DNA of 64,000 nt from Microbacterium sp. Its GTDB lineage: Bacteria > Actinomycetota > Actinomycetes > Actinomycetales > Microbacteriaceae. The DNA is taken from positions 310,001-374,000 of the forward strand of contig NZ_JAFKIP010000006.1 of the NCBI RefSeq assembly GCF_017305435.1. Reading direction: 5' to 3'. This document shows, piece after piece, positions 1 to 8,212 of this stretch (its first letter is position 1; each line of letters starts with the position of its first letter). The position numbers were made by a program, and so were the translations under genes. Below the pieces are notes generated by a model, which worked only from the letters and a program-made list of their open reading frames with translations, was not told where the DNA came from and did not search any database.

Positions 1-453
1 CTCGCCCCCGCCTCCGCCGGTGGCCGCGACGTCGATGTCGTGCGCCTCGCTCTGCACGAGCCGAGCGCCGTCGCCCGCACGAAGACCGAGGAGCCCGACC
101 AGGACCACGTGCCCGGGGGCGTCACGATCGACATCTCGCGCCGCCGCGTGCACATCGACGGCGAGGGCGCCGCGCTCACCTTCAAGGAGTTCGAGCTGCT
201 GCAGTACCTCGTCCTGCGCGAGGGCCGCACGATCGAGCGCACCGAGCTCGTCTCCTCGCTGTGGAGCCACGCCGACGACGGCGAGGCTCCCGGTGAGCGC
301 ACGATCGACGTGCACGTGCGTCGCCTGCGCGCCAAGCTCGGCCGCTACGAGGACATCGTGCGCACCGTGCGCGGCATCGGCTACCGGTTCGACCGGCACG
401 CGGACGTCGTGATCCGCTTCGGCCACGGCACGCCCTCTCCCGACCGATTCTGA
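1..453 (+). CDS. Winged-helix (OmpR/PhoB C-terminal type) transcriptional regulator, 5' truncated
   Basis: The reading frame is open from the first base, so the N-terminus lies outside the window. About 150 residues are visible. They hold a complete OmpR-type winged helix: the LTFKEFELLQYL helix, the RTELVSSLW turn, the RTIDVHVRRLRAKLG recognition helix and the GIGYRF wing. This domain binds DNA in two-component response regulators. No receiver domain is visible, but it could lie upstream. Stand-alone winged-helix regulators of this kind are common in actinobacteria, so I do not claim a two-component partner. The C-terminal tail after the wing is short. Confidence 0.85.
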   Translation, partial: LAPASAGGRDVDVVRLALHEPSAVARTKTEEPDQDHVPGGVTIDISRRRVHIDGEGAALTFKEFELLQYLVLREGRTIERTELVSSLWSHADDGEAPGERTIDVHVRRLRAKLGRYEDIVRTVRGIGYRFDRHADVVIRFGHGTPSPDRF

Positions 454-514
454 CGACGCGCGAGGACGACGCCGCGGGTGCGTCGGTGTCCGGTGAGTGA
501 CGTACAGTGACGGC

Positions 515-1489
515 ATGACGACGCGGGTGAGGATGCCGAGGCCTGCCGCCGCGCCCGCTCGTGACCCTCGCCCGGCACCCGAACGCCCGATCGAGACGGA
601 GTACCGTCCCCGCACTCCGATCGACGCGCACCGCGCGATCGCGCTGCAGCAACGCGGGACGCACGACCCCGCCCAGACGAGCACCGCGGGCGTCATCTGG
701 CGCGCGAGCCGTACCCCCGCGGGCGTCGCGACCCTCGCGATCCGCGTCGAGCGCGCGCGCGTGCGCGCTGCGGCATGGGGGCCGGGCGCCGAGTGGGCGC
801 TCGATCAGCTACCTCGTCTGTGCGGCGCCGACGACGATCCGATCGGGTTCGACCCGCACCGTCACGCGCTCGTCGCCGAAGTGCACCGGCGCCACGCCGA
901 CCTGCGCCTCGGTCGCACCGACCTCGTCTTCGATGCCCTCGCGAGTGCCGTCTTCGAGCAGAAGGTCACGGGCCTGCAGGCGTTCGGCGCGTGGCGCATG
1001 ATCCTGACCTGGTGCGGCGAGCGCGCGCCCGGCCCGACCCCGCGCCCGATGTTCGCACCGCCCGCCGACTGGCACCTCGTCCCCAGCTGGACCTGGCATC
1101 GCGCGGGGCTCGAGCCGCCGCAGTCGCGCACGATCGTGGCGGCCGCCGCGCGCCGCGCGTCGATCGAACAGGCAGCGGGGGCGGCATCCACGGGCGCCGA
1201 ACGCGACGCCGTCTTCACGAGTCTGCCGGGCGTCGGCGTCTGGACGAGCGCGGAGGCGCGCATCCGCGCCTTCGGCGACCCGGATGCCGTGAGCGTGGGC
1301 GACTACCACCTCGCCCATCAGGTCGGCTACGCGCTCATCGGCACGCGGGTCGACGACGACGGCATGGTCGCGCTCCTCGAACCGTGGCGTGGCCACCGAC
1401 AGCGGGTCCTGCGCCTCCTCGCGCTGAGCGGGGTTCTGGAGCCCCGGCGGGGTCCGCGTCTGGCGCCCGAGGATCACCGCGCTCGCTGA
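515..1489 (+). CDS. DNA-3-methyladenine glycosylase family protein (HhH-GPD, AlkA-like)
   Basis: A 324-residue protein of the helix-hairpin-helix GPD base-excision glycosylase family, which removes alkylated bases from DNA. The hairpin and catalytic region is LPGVGVWTSAEARIRAFGDPDAVSVGDYHL (about residues 235-265, shown here only by its key parts: LPGVGVWT and the aspartate in VGDYH). The first 60 residues are basic and probably disordered. ATG 515 was chosen over the GTG at 497 because a TACAGT hexamer ends six to eight bases before it, the leaderless pattern seen throughout this window. The substrate range cannot be read from sequence. Confidence 0.85.
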   Translation: MTTRVRMPRPAAAPARDPRPAPERPIETEYRPRTPIDAHRAIALQQRGTHDPAQTSTAGVIWRASRTPAGVATLAIRVERARVRAAAWGPGAEWALDQLPRLCGADDDPIGFDPHRHALVAEVHRRHADLRLGRTDLVFDALASAVFEQKVTGLQAFGAWRMILTWCGERAPGPTPRPMFAPPADWHLVPSWTWHRAGLEPPQSRTIVAAAARRASIEQAAGAASTGAERDAVFTSLPGVGVWTSAEARIRAFGDPDAVSVGDYHLAHQVGYALIGTRVDDDGMVALLEPWRGHRQRVLRLLALSGVLEPRRGPRLAPEDHRAR

Positions 1490-1527
1490 CTCTTGTGGGT
1501 GTCGGATGCCCCCGTCACACTGGCGGA

Positions 1528-1974
1528 ATGACACTGCAGCTGAACCCCTACATCAACCTCCGCGGCACCGCCCGGGAGGCGCTCGAGTTCTACCGATCGG
1601 TGCTGGGTGGGGACCTACGGGTCACCACGTTCTCGGATTTCCCCGAGATGGCCCCGCCCGGTGAAGAACACCTCGTCATGCACGGGCAGCTGACGACGCC
1701 CGACGGGCTCGTACTGATGGTCTCGGACGTCCCGTCGACGATGGAGTATGCCGCGCCCGCCGGCTTCTCCGTGTCGGTGAGCGGCGACGAGGCCGAACGT
1801 CTGCAGCGCGTGTGGGATGCCTTGGCCGACGGCGGCACCGTCACCGCGCCGTACACGACGCCGCCATGGGGTGGCACGTTCGGCATGCTCACCGACCGGT
1901 TCGGCGTCGAGTGGATGATCATGTGCGACGACGAGGGCGCGGGCGGAGACGACACCCCTACAGTGGAGTCATGA
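1528..1974 (+). CDS. VOC family protein (PhnB/glyoxalase-like)
   Basis: A 148-residue single-domain vicinal-oxygen-chelate protein. It begins with LNPYINLRGTAREALEFYRSVLGG, which is the usual opening of PhnB-like (3-demethylubiquinone methyltransferase-like) proteins, and ends with WGGTFGMLTDRFGVEWMI. The two beta-alpha-beta-beta-beta units are recognisable. No substrate can be assigned. Its stop codon overlaps the start of the next gene by four bases (ATGA), so the two are probably co-transcribed. Confidence 0.85.
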   Translation: MTLQLNPYINLRGTAREALEFYRSVLGGDLRVTTFSDFPEMAPPGEEHLVMHGQLTTPDGLVLMVSDVPSTMEYAAPAGFSVSVSGDEAERLQRVWDALADGGTVTAPYTTPPWGGTFGMLTDRFGVEWMIMCDDEGAGGDDTPTVES

Positions 1975-2216
1975 CCTTCACCGGCGCCGACGACGGCAGT
2001 GCGAAGACCGGCTGGCCTCGCGGCCGCTGGGGCTGGCTCGCAGGGACCGTCGTGCTCCTCGTGCTCGGCGTCGTGATCGGGCTGATCCTCGGCAGCGTCT
2101 GGCTCGGGCTGACCCTCGCGGTCATCGTCTCGATCGGCTGGCTGATCGCCTACGAGTCCTGGCGCGGGCGCATGCCGCACCGAGGAGACCCCTGGGATGA
2201 CGGCGCGCAGCTCTGA
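1971..2216 (+). CDS. Small membrane protein, two predicted TM helices
   Basis: An 81-residue protein with two hydrophobic segments (about residues 23-43 and 44-62) followed by a charged tail (SWRGRMPHRGDPWDD). I do not recognise a family. The start overlaps the stop of the VOC gene as ATGA. A TACAGT hexamer lies inside the end of the upstream gene, six bases before the ATG, so it may also have its own leaderless transcript. Confidence 0.6.
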   Translation: MTFTGADDGSAKTGWPRGRWGWLAGTVVLLVLGVVIGLILGSVWLGLTLAVIVSIGWLIAYESWRGRMPHRGDPWDDGAQL

Positions 2217-2243
2217 GCCGCACCCGCACCACAATCGCCCGGC

Positions 2244-2999
2244 TCAGTAGTACACGGCGAGGCGCCCGCGAGGGCCGTCGACGACCTCGACCGGGGTATC
2301 GAAGATCTCGCTCAGCACATCGCCGCGCACGATCTCGTCGGGGGTCCCGAACGCGACGACCTGACCGTTCTTCATCGCGACGACCCGGTCGGCGTAATGC
2401 CCCGCGAAGTTGATGTCGTGGAGGACCACGACGATCGTGCGGCCGAGCTCGGTCGCCGCGCGGTGGAGGTGGCGCATCATCTGCACGGCATGCTGGATGT
2501 CGAGGTTGTTGAGCGGCTCGTCGAGCAGGACGTAGTCGGTGTCCTGCGCGAGCACCATCGCGACGTACGCGCGCTGACGCTGTCCGCCCGACAGCTCGTC
2601 GAGGTAGCGCCCTTCGAGCCCTTCGAGCCCGAGGAAGTCGATCGAGCGGTCGATGATCTCCTCATCACCCTCCGTCAGGCGCCCCCGGGAGTACGGGTAG
2701 CGACCGAATCCGACGAGCTGGCGCACCGTGAGTCGAGTCACGAAGTGGTTCTCCTGCCGGAGGATCGCGACGACCTTCGCGAGATCGCGCGAGCGGGTGG
2801 ATGCCACGTCGTGCCCCGCGATCGAGATCGTCCCGGCATCCGCTTCGAGCAGCCGCCCGATCATCGTGAGGAGCGTCGACTTGCCGGCCCCGTTCGGCCC
2901 GATGAGGGCGGTGATGCCGCCCGCGGGCAGATCGAGGTCGATGGGACCGATCGAGACGTCGGTGCTGTAGCGCTTCTCGACGGCGGTGAGCGAGATCAC
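2244..2999 (-). CDS. Siderophore ABC transporter ATP-binding protein
   Basis: A 251-residue ABC ATPase of the FecE/FepC/YclP type. Visible motifs are Walker A GPNGAGKST near residue 35, signature LSGGQRQRAYVAMVLAQD, Walker B DYVLLDEPLNNLD and the H-loop VVVLHDINFA. It would power import of an iron chelate by the two permeases encoded just upstream. The GTG start overlaps the TGA of the permease gene as GTGA; longer in-frame extensions lack family similarity. It is the last gene of the four-gene operon 6021-2244. Iron-dependent control is inferred from the box at 6090-6108. Confidence 0.93.
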   Translation of the reverse strand: MISLTAVEKRYSTDVSIGPIDLDLPAGGITALIGPNGAGKSTLLTMIGRLLEADAGTISIAGHDVASTRSRDLAKVVAILRQENHFVTRLTVRQLVGFGRYPYSRGRLTEGDEEIIDRSIDFLGLEGLEGRYLDELSGGQRQRAYVAMVLAQDTDYVLLDEPLNNLDIQHAVQMMRHLHRAATELGRTIVVVLHDINFAGHYADRVVAMKNGQVVAFGTPDEIVRGDVLSEIFDTPVEVVDGPRGRLAVYY

Positions 3000-4054
3000 A
3001 GGCGCCCCTTTCGCAGCAGGTGGACGAGGAAGAACGTGCCGCCGACGATCTCGACGATGATGCCGACCGACCCCGCGGCGTAGAAGACGTGCTTCATGAC
3101 GACGTAGGCACCGCCGAGCACGACGAACCCGACGAGCCACGCCATCGCGAACATGCGGCGATGGGAATACGTGTCAGAGAGCTGGTAGGTCAGCATCGCG
3201 ACGAGGAACCCGAAGAACGTCATCGGTCCGATGAGCGAGGTCGACACGGCCATGAGCACCGACACGCACAGGAGGGCCAGGATCGGATCGCGGCGCCCCG
3301 GCGAGCCGAGGCTCACGGCGACCGGGCGCCCGAGACCGAGCAGATCGAGGCGCCCGGCGCCCCACCACAGCGCCGTGACGGCGAGCGCGGCCAGAGGGAT
3401 CGCGATGGGGAGGTACGTGGCATCCGCGTTGGCGACGGAGCCGATGAGCCGCGCGGTGAGCAGGTCGAACTCGGTCGGGGTGAGAAGGCGCTGCAGGAAC
3501 GTCGAGAACGCCGCGAGGGCGCCGCCCAGGATGATCCCGACGAGCAGCATGATCTGCACGTTGGCGTAGCGCCCCGACAGCAGCCAGCCGTAGAGGGCGC
3601 CGGAGAACACGAGCATCACGAGGATCTGCGCGAGGTAGGCGCCGACCCCCTGCACGGCGAGCGCGCCGGCGACGCCGAAGAAGAAGATCGCGGCGGTCGA
3701 GATCGCGGTGTAGAGCGATTCGAACCCCATGAGCGACGGGGTCACGATGCGGTTGGCGGTGACGGTCTGGAACGCGATCGTCGCGATGCCCTGACAGAAC
3801 GCGACGACGACGATCACGATGAGACTCGTCACGCGCAGCTGCGCGATGCGCCAGAACCCGTCGGTGCCGAAGGGCAGGGGATTCTCCCACGCGAGGATGC
3901 CGAGGGCGATCGCCGCGGCGAGAACGCCCAGCGCGACCATGGTGACGCTGTAGCGGCGCTCGCGAGCGCGGGAGGCGAAGGCGCCGGTGCGGCGGGGACG
4001 CGCAGCGACGGCCGCTGCAGCCGGTCGGGCGAGAAAGGGGGTGGTCTCAGGCAC
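2996..4054 (-). CDS. FecCD-type iron-chelate ABC transporter permease (second)
   Basis: A 352-residue multi-spanning membrane protein of the BtuC/FecCD family. The hydrophobic helices begin near residue 35, and the family segment SLGSPGRRD plus ISLIGPMTFFGFLV-like helix (TSLIGPMTFFGFLVA) is present. It forms the transmembrane channel with the other permease of this operon. Its start lies eight bases inside the end of the upstream permease gene and its end overlaps the ATPase gene, typical of translational coupling. The order fits the Bacillus YclNOPQ petrobactin importer layout; the ligand is not known here. Confidence 0.92.
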   Translation of the reverse strand: MPETTPFLARPAAAAVAARPRRTGAFASRARERRYSVTMVALGVLAAAIALGILAWENPLPFGTDGFWRIAQLRVTSLIVIVVVAFCQGIATIAFQTVTANRIVTPSLMGFESLYTAISTAAIFFFGVAGALAVQGVGAYLAQILVMLVFSGALYGWLLSGRYANVQIMLLVGIILGGALAAFSTFLQRLLTPTEFDLLTARLIGSVANADATYLPIAIPLAALAVTALWWGAGRLDLLGLGRPVAVSLGSPGRRDPILALLCVSVLMAVSTSLIGPMTFFGFLVAMLTYQLSDTYSHRRMFAMAWLVGFVVLGGAYVVMKHVFYAAGSVGIIVEIVGGTFFLVHLLRKGRL

Positions 4055-5018
4055 GGCGACGCTGCCTCAGGAGCAGGAGGATGAACACGACCGACCCGAC
4101 CATCGCGAGGATGAGCGACACCGGCACCTCGAAGGGCATGTTGATGACGCGCGCGACAATGTCGCACGCTGTGATGAGCGCGATGCCGCCCAGGGCCACC
4201 CAGGGCAGGTTCGAGCGCAGGTCGTCGCCGCGGACGAGCGAGACGACGTTCGGCACGATGAGGCCGAGGAACGGGAGGTTTCCGACGACGACGGTGACGA
4301 CACCGGCGGCGAGGGCGATGAGCCCCGTGCCGATGAGGATGACGCGGTCGTAGTCGACTCCGACCCCCGTGGCGACGTCCTTGCCGAGGCCCGCGATCGT
4401 GAAGCGGTCGGCCGCGACGAAGATCACGGCGACGACGAGCAGCACGATCCACAGCGGCTCGTACTGGCCGCGCAGCACCGAGGTGAACGACCCCGTGAAC
4501 CAGATCGCCATGCTCTGCAGCATGTTGGTCGACAGGGCGATGAAGGTCGAGACGGCGCCGACGACTGCGCCGAGCATCATGCCGACGATCGGCACGATGA
4601 TCGACGACGTGAGCATCACTCGGCGCAGGAACAGGAAGAAGAGCATCGTGCCGAAGAAGGCCGCGAGGACCGCGCCGACCATGCGCGCCATGAGGGGAGC
4701 CTCGGGGAAGAGGAGCATGACGAGGAGGAGCCCGAGCCCCGCCCACTCCGTCGTACCCGTCGTGGTGGGTTCGACGAACCGATTCTGCGTCAGCATCTGC
4801 ATGACGAGCCCGCACATCGCCATCGCCGCTCCGGCGAGGACGAGCCCCACCGTGCGGGGGACGCGGGTGATGAGGAACATCTCGCCCCCGTCATCCGCTC
4901 CCCACACGTCATAGACGCCGACGAACAGCGACGTCACGACGAGCGCCGTGACGACGGCGAGCCCGCCCAGCAGCGGCCAGGTGAAGAGCCGCTGCCGGGC
5001 GCGCTGCGCCGTCTGCAC
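4047..5018 (-). CDS. FecCD-type iron-chelate ABC transporter permease (first)
   Basis: A 323-residue FecCD/BtuC-family permease with about nine hydrophobic helices. Family motifs include ITRVPRTVGLVLAGAAMAMCG after the first helix and GNLPFLGLIVPNVVSLVRGDD in the second half, which is the region that contacts the ATPase. It pairs with the second permease to make the channel of the importer. It starts seven bases after the binding-protein gene. Confidence 0.93.
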   Translation of the reverse strand: MQTAQRARQRLFTWPLLGGLAVVTALVVTSLFVGVYDVWGADDGGEMFLITRVPRTVGLVLAGAAMAMCGLVMQMLTQNRFVEPTTTGTTEWAGLGLLLVMLLFPEAPLMARMVGAVLAAFFGTMLFFLFLRRVMLTSSIIVPIVGMMLGAVVGAVSTFIALSTNMLQSMAIWFTGSFTSVLRGQYEPLWIVLLVVAVIFVAADRFTIAGLGKDVATGVGVDYDRVILIGTGLIALAAGVVTVVVGNLPFLGLIVPNVVSLVRGDDLRSNLPWVALGGIALITACDIVARVINMPFEVPVSLILAMVGSVVFILLLLRQRRRA

Positions 5019-5025
5019 GGGCTGC

Positions 5026-6021
5026 TCAGCTCTCGAGCGCGTCAGCCAGCGCGTTGAAGAACGTCGTGTACGTGACGATGCCCTCGTTGAGATAGGTGCC
5101 GGCGGGCATGTACACGACCCGGCTGTTCTTCACGGCGGGCACGTTCTGCAGCGCCTCGGACGAGGAGATGAGGTCGTTCGCCGGCTTGTACGCCTCGTGG
5201 GTGTTCTCGCTGACCCCGGCATCCCGGTCCATCACGAGGATCCACTCGGGGTTCGACGCGGCGATCGCCTCGACCGAGATGTCGTCGCCCTGGTGGTCGG
5301 TGGAGCCGTCGGAGGCGAGTGCCGGCGTGAGTCCGAGGATGTCGAACACCGGGCCGAGCGTGCGGCCGGTCGTCGGGGCGGCGTAGTTGATCTCCCCGCC
5401 CGAGGTGATGACCGCCATGACCGACGCCTGGCCGTCGTACGCCTTCTTCACGCGCTCGATCGACTTCTCGAAGTCGGCCACGAGCTTCGCGGCCTCGTCC
5501 TTCTTGGCGAAGATCTCGCCGAGGACCGTGACCTGACGCTTGAGCTCCGCGTCGAAGGGCTCGCCCTCGCGCGGGTCGAGCTCGACGATCGTGGCATCCG
5601 GGACGAGGGTCTGGAAGTCGCCGTAGTACGACGCGAAGCGCTGACCGTTGACGATGAGGTCGGGGTTCGCGGCAACGACGGCCTCGAGGTTCGGCTCGCC
5701 GTGGTTGCCGAGGTTGATCGTCGACGAGCCGTCCTCCTTGTAGGACAGACCGGCCGGGAAGATGTCGAGCGGAGCGGCGACGACGTCGATGCCCCAGCTG
5801 TCGAGCACCGAGATCGTGCGGTTGTCGGTCGCGACGACCCGCTGCGGCGGGAGGGCGACGGTCTGTTCGCCGTGGTTGTCGGTGACGGTGACCGAGGTGG
5901 CGGCGGCATCAGCGGTCGTCTCGGCGGGCGCGGCGGAGCCGGCGCAGCCGGTGAGTCCGAGCGCGGCCGCGAGCGTGGCCGAGGCGAGCGTGAGCGTGCG
6001 GGTACGACGTGTGATGGGCAT
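5026..6021 (-). CDS. Iron-siderophore ABC transporter substrate-binding lipoprotein
   Basis: A 331-residue extracellular binding protein. It has a lipoprotein signal peptide ending LGLTGCAG, so Cys 26 or so would be lipidated, followed by a short linker and two periplasmic-binding lobes of the FhuD/TroA type. The opening VTVTDNHGEQTVALPPQRVVATDNRTI is typical of YclQ/CeuA/FatB siderophore receptors. A GGAGAGA ribosome-binding site lies upstream of the ATG. It is first in the operon and about 70 bases from the iron box, so it should be the most strongly iron-regulated gene of the set. The siderophore is not known. Confidence 0.92.
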   Translation of the reverse strand: MPITRRTRTLTLASATLAAALGLTGCAGSAAPAETTADAAATSVTVTDNHGEQTVALPPQRVVATDNRTISVLDSWGIDVVAAPLDIFPAGLSYKEDGSSTINLGNHGEPNLEAVVAANPDLIVNGQRFASYYGDFQTLVPDATIVELDPREGEPFDAELKRQVTVLGEIFAKKDEAAKLVADFEKSIERVKKAYDGQASVMAVITSGGEINYAAPTTGRTLGPVFDILGLTPALASDGSTDHQGDDISVEAIAASNPEWILVMDRDAGVSENTHEAYKPANDLISSSEALQNVPAVKNSRVVYMPAGTYLNEGIVTYTTFFNALADALES

Positions 6022-6089
6022 GCGTGACGTATCTCTCCGGTTGTGTGCAGGGATGCCGGGGGTGCGGCGCGATGTGCAGCCGCTCCAAG

Positions 6090-6108
6090 CAAGGTGAGGC
6101 TATCCTAA
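6090..6108. promoter_or_regulatory. Iron box (DmdR/IdeR-type operator) between divergent siderophore genes
   Basis: The 19 bases CAAGGTGAGGCTATCCTAA match the actinobacterial IdeR/DmdR/DtxR consensus TTAGGTTAGGCTAACCTAA at 15 of 19 positions. The site covers the TATCCT hexamer (6101-6106) that looks like the -10 of the siderophore-interacting protein gene, and faces the start of the importer operon on the other side. The match is read directly; binding is inferred. Confidence 0.85.
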
Positions 6109-6113
6109 GTAAT

Positions 6114-6938
6114 GTGACCTCGTCGACTTCCCCTACCTCCTTTCAGCTGGATCGCCGCGGACAGGAGCTGCGCTTCCGCTCCGTCCGTCTCGCCGCACGC
6201 GAGTGGGTGACCTCCGAGTACGTGCGCGTGCGCCTCGAAGGCGAGGAGCTGCGCGGCTTCGACTCTCCCGGGTCGGACGATCACATCCGGATCTTCTTCC
6301 CCGCAGGTGAGACCTCGTCGGTCGAGGAGCTGCGCGCCGCCCCCAGCCGCGAGTACACACCGCTCGCCTGGGGAGGCGGTGACGGCGCCGCAGGATGGCT
6401 CGATCTCGAGTTCGCCATCCACGGCGGTGCCGGCGATGCCGGCGATGACGTGGGCGAGGGTGTCGCGGCGCCGTGGGCCGCGACGGCCGAGATCGGCGCG
6501 CCCGCCGGCGTGGGCGGGCCGCGCGGGTCGCTCATCCTCTCGGGGCGGCCGGACGCTTGGTTCCTCGCGGGTGATGAGACCGCCGTCCCCGCGATGCGTC
6601 GCTTCGCCCGCCTGATGGATGCCGCCGCCGTCGGACGCATCCTCGTGGAGGTGCCCGATCCCGACCGTGAGCTGCCCATCGAGGCCCCCACGGGTGTCGT
6701 CGTCGAGCAGGTGCACCGCGGCATCCGTCGCCCGGGGACCGCGCTCGCGGCACGCCTCGACGAGCTCGGTGGGGCCGACCGCCCGACCGGCGACGTGTTC
6801 GCGTTCGTCGCGGCGGAACAGGCCATCGTGAAGACCGGCCGCGCCCTGCTGCTCGAGCGCTGGGGCCTCGATGCCGATCGCATCGTCGTCAAGGGCTACT
6901 GGAAGAGCGGCGAGAGCGAGTACCACGCGCCGCACTGA
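6114..6938 (+). CDS. Siderophore-interacting protein (SIP, ViuB-like ferric-siderophore reductase)
   Basis: A 274-residue protein of the SIP family, flavin or F420/NAD(P)H-dependent enzymes that release iron from imported ferric siderophores in the cytoplasm. Visible features are the FAD-binding barrel (DDHIRIFFP near residue 55, REYTPLAW near 80), the central GPRGSLILSGRPDAWFLAGDETAVPAM segment (key part ILSGRPDAWFLAGDETA) and the C-terminal VVKGYWKSGESEYH. GTG 6114 was chosen because TATCCT ends seven bases before it. It is divergent from the importer and shares the iron box with it. Confidence 0.92.
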   Translation: MTSSTSPTSFQLDRRGQELRFRSVRLAAREWVTSEYVRVRLEGEELRGFDSPGSDDHIRIFFPAGETSSVEELRAAPSREYTPLAWGGGDGAAGWLDLEFAIHGGAGDAGDDVGEGVAAPWAATAEIGAPAGVGGPRGSLILSGRPDAWFLAGDETAVPAMRRFARLMDAAAVGRILVEVPDPDRELPIEAPTGVVVEQVHRGIRRPGTALAARLDELGGADRPTGDVFAFVAAEQAIVKTGRALLLERWGLDADRIVVKGYWKSGESEYHAPH

Positions 6939-6970
6939 CCTGCGGCGGCGGCATCCGCTCGGGCGCCATG

Positions 6971-7012
6971 AAGCTGCGCGCGCGCCACATCTTTCTGGCG
7001 CCCGCGCAGCTT
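6971..7012. terminator. Hairpin after the SIP gene
   Basis: Nested inverted repeat: AAGCTGCGC pairs with GCGCAGCTT and inside it GCGCCA pairs with TGGCGC across a loop of about nine bases. It lies 32 bases after the SIP stop and faces the convergent small gene at 7254-7063, so it could end transcripts from both sides. There is no clear T tract. The arms also resemble the palindromes near 50.6 and 51.8 kb. Confidence 0.5.
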
Positions 7013-7062
7013 TCTGGCGCGCGAGCCGGTTCGCGGCGCAGCCCGGGCGCACCGCCCGCTGA

Positions 7063-7254
7063 TCAGGCCGGAGCGTCCTCGTCCTCTTCGGGATTGAAGT
7101 GGGATGCCTCGTCGCTGTGGCCCGCCGCGACACCGTCCGGGTCGGGCGGGATCGTCCCGTCCTCGCCGAGGCCGCCCGGCTTGGTCGTCACGTCGTCGTC
7201 GGCCGGTTCGCCGGTGCCGTGCGTGCCGTTCTGGGTGCTGTTGTCGTCGCTCAT
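7063..7254 (-). CDS. Small acidic hydrophilic protein
   Basis: A 63-residue, strongly acidic protein rich in D, E, G, T and P, with no hydrophobic segment and probably disordered. TAGGCT lies six bases before the ATG, the local leaderless signal, which supports it as a real gene. I do not recognise a function. Composition is like small stress-related or unstructured proteins of Microbacteriaceae, but that is only an impression. Confidence 0.6.
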   Translation of the reverse strand: MSDDNSTQNGTHGTGEPADDDVTTKPGGLGEDGTIPPDPDGVAAGHSDEASHFNPEEDEDAPA

Positions 7255-7329
7255 GCCGCGAGCCTAGGCACGCGTGCGCCGCGCGTCAGGGGGCTTGACC
7301 CACCCGGACGCCCGTGCTCAGCGGGGATG

Positions 7330-8160
7330 TCACATCTCTTCGTGGGTGTCCGGGTCGCCGTCCCACAGCCGCCCGCGTTCGAGGGCGGAGATCGCCTGCA
7401 CCTCGGCATCCGTCAGGGTGAACCCGAACACGTCGGCGTTCTCGATCTGACGCTCGGGCGTCGCCGACTTCGGGATCGGCGTCGAGCCGAGCTGCGTGTG
7501 CCAGCGCAGCACCGCCTGCGTCGGCGTGACGCCGTGGGCGGATGCGACGTCCGCGACCGCCTGCTCGGTGAGGAGCTCGCTGCGGCGGGCGAGCGGGCTC
7601 CAGCTCTCGGTGCGGATGCCGTGCGCCGCGTGGAACGCGCGCAGCTTCGCCTGCGGGAAGTACGGGTGCATCTCGACCTGGTTGACGGCCGGCGTGACAC
7701 CCGTCTCGTCGATGAGGCGCGTGAGCATCGCCTCGGTGAAGTTCGAGACGCCGACGGAGCCGACGAGGCCCTTCTCGCGCAGGTCGATCATCGCGCGGAA
7801 GGTCTCCACGTACCGGTCGACGCTCGGGTTCGGCCAGTGGATGAGGTACAGGTCGATGCGGTCGAGGCCGAGCCGGTCGAGCGACGCATGCGCCGAGTGG
7901 ATCGTCTCCTCGTAGCCGTGCTCGCGGCCGGGCACCTTCGTCGTGACGATGAGCTCGTCGCGGATGCCGCTGCGCCGCACCGCCTCGCCGACCTCGCCCT
8001 CGTTCCCGTAGTTGACGGCCGAGTCGAGCAGCCGGTAGCCGTTCTCGATCGCCGCCCCGATCGCGGCGATGCCGTCGTCACCGGTCAGCTTGTACGTCCC
8101 GAAGCCGAGCTGGGGGAAGGCGGTGCCGTCGTTCAGGGAGACCGTGGGAATCGTGACCAT
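7330..8160 (-). CDS. Aldo/keto reductase
   Basis: A 276-residue NADPH-dependent aldo/keto reductase of the 2,5-diketo-D-gluconate reductase subgroup. The barrel opens with VSLNDGTAFPQLGFGTYKL. The catalytic Asp and Tyr are in GYRLLDSAVNYGNE (near residues 45-52), the Lys in VTTKVPG and the His in YLIHWPNP. The cofactor-binding end PIPKSATPERQIENADVFGF is present. TACCGT lies seven bases before the ATG, so the transcript is probably leaderless. The physiological substrate is unknown. Confidence 0.93.
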   Translation of the reverse strand: MVTIPTVSLNDGTAFPQLGFGTYKLTGDDGIAAIGAAIENGYRLLDSAVNYGNEGEVGEAVRRSGIRDELIVTTKVPGREHGYEETIHSAHASLDRLGLDRIDLYLIHWPNPSVDRYVETFRAMIDLREKGLVGSVGVSNFTEAMLTRLIDETGVTPAVNQVEMHPYFPQAKLRAFHAAHGIRTESWSPLARRSELLTEQAVADVASAHGVTPTQAVLRWHTQLGSTPIPKSATPERQIENADVFGFTLTDAEVQAISALERGRLWDGDPDTHEEM

Positions 8161-8212
8161 GGACTCTACGGTACGCCGTCGTCGGGGCGGGGTCGCCGTG
8201 CGGCGCCAGTGC

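Noticed and set aside
3020-4084. Long plus-strand open frames opposite the iron-importer genes (also 3987-5057 and 4948-6027)
   Set aside because: They are antisense shadows made of repeated D, E, H and R residues; the minus-strand frames encode obvious ABC transporter proteins with overlapping starts and stops.
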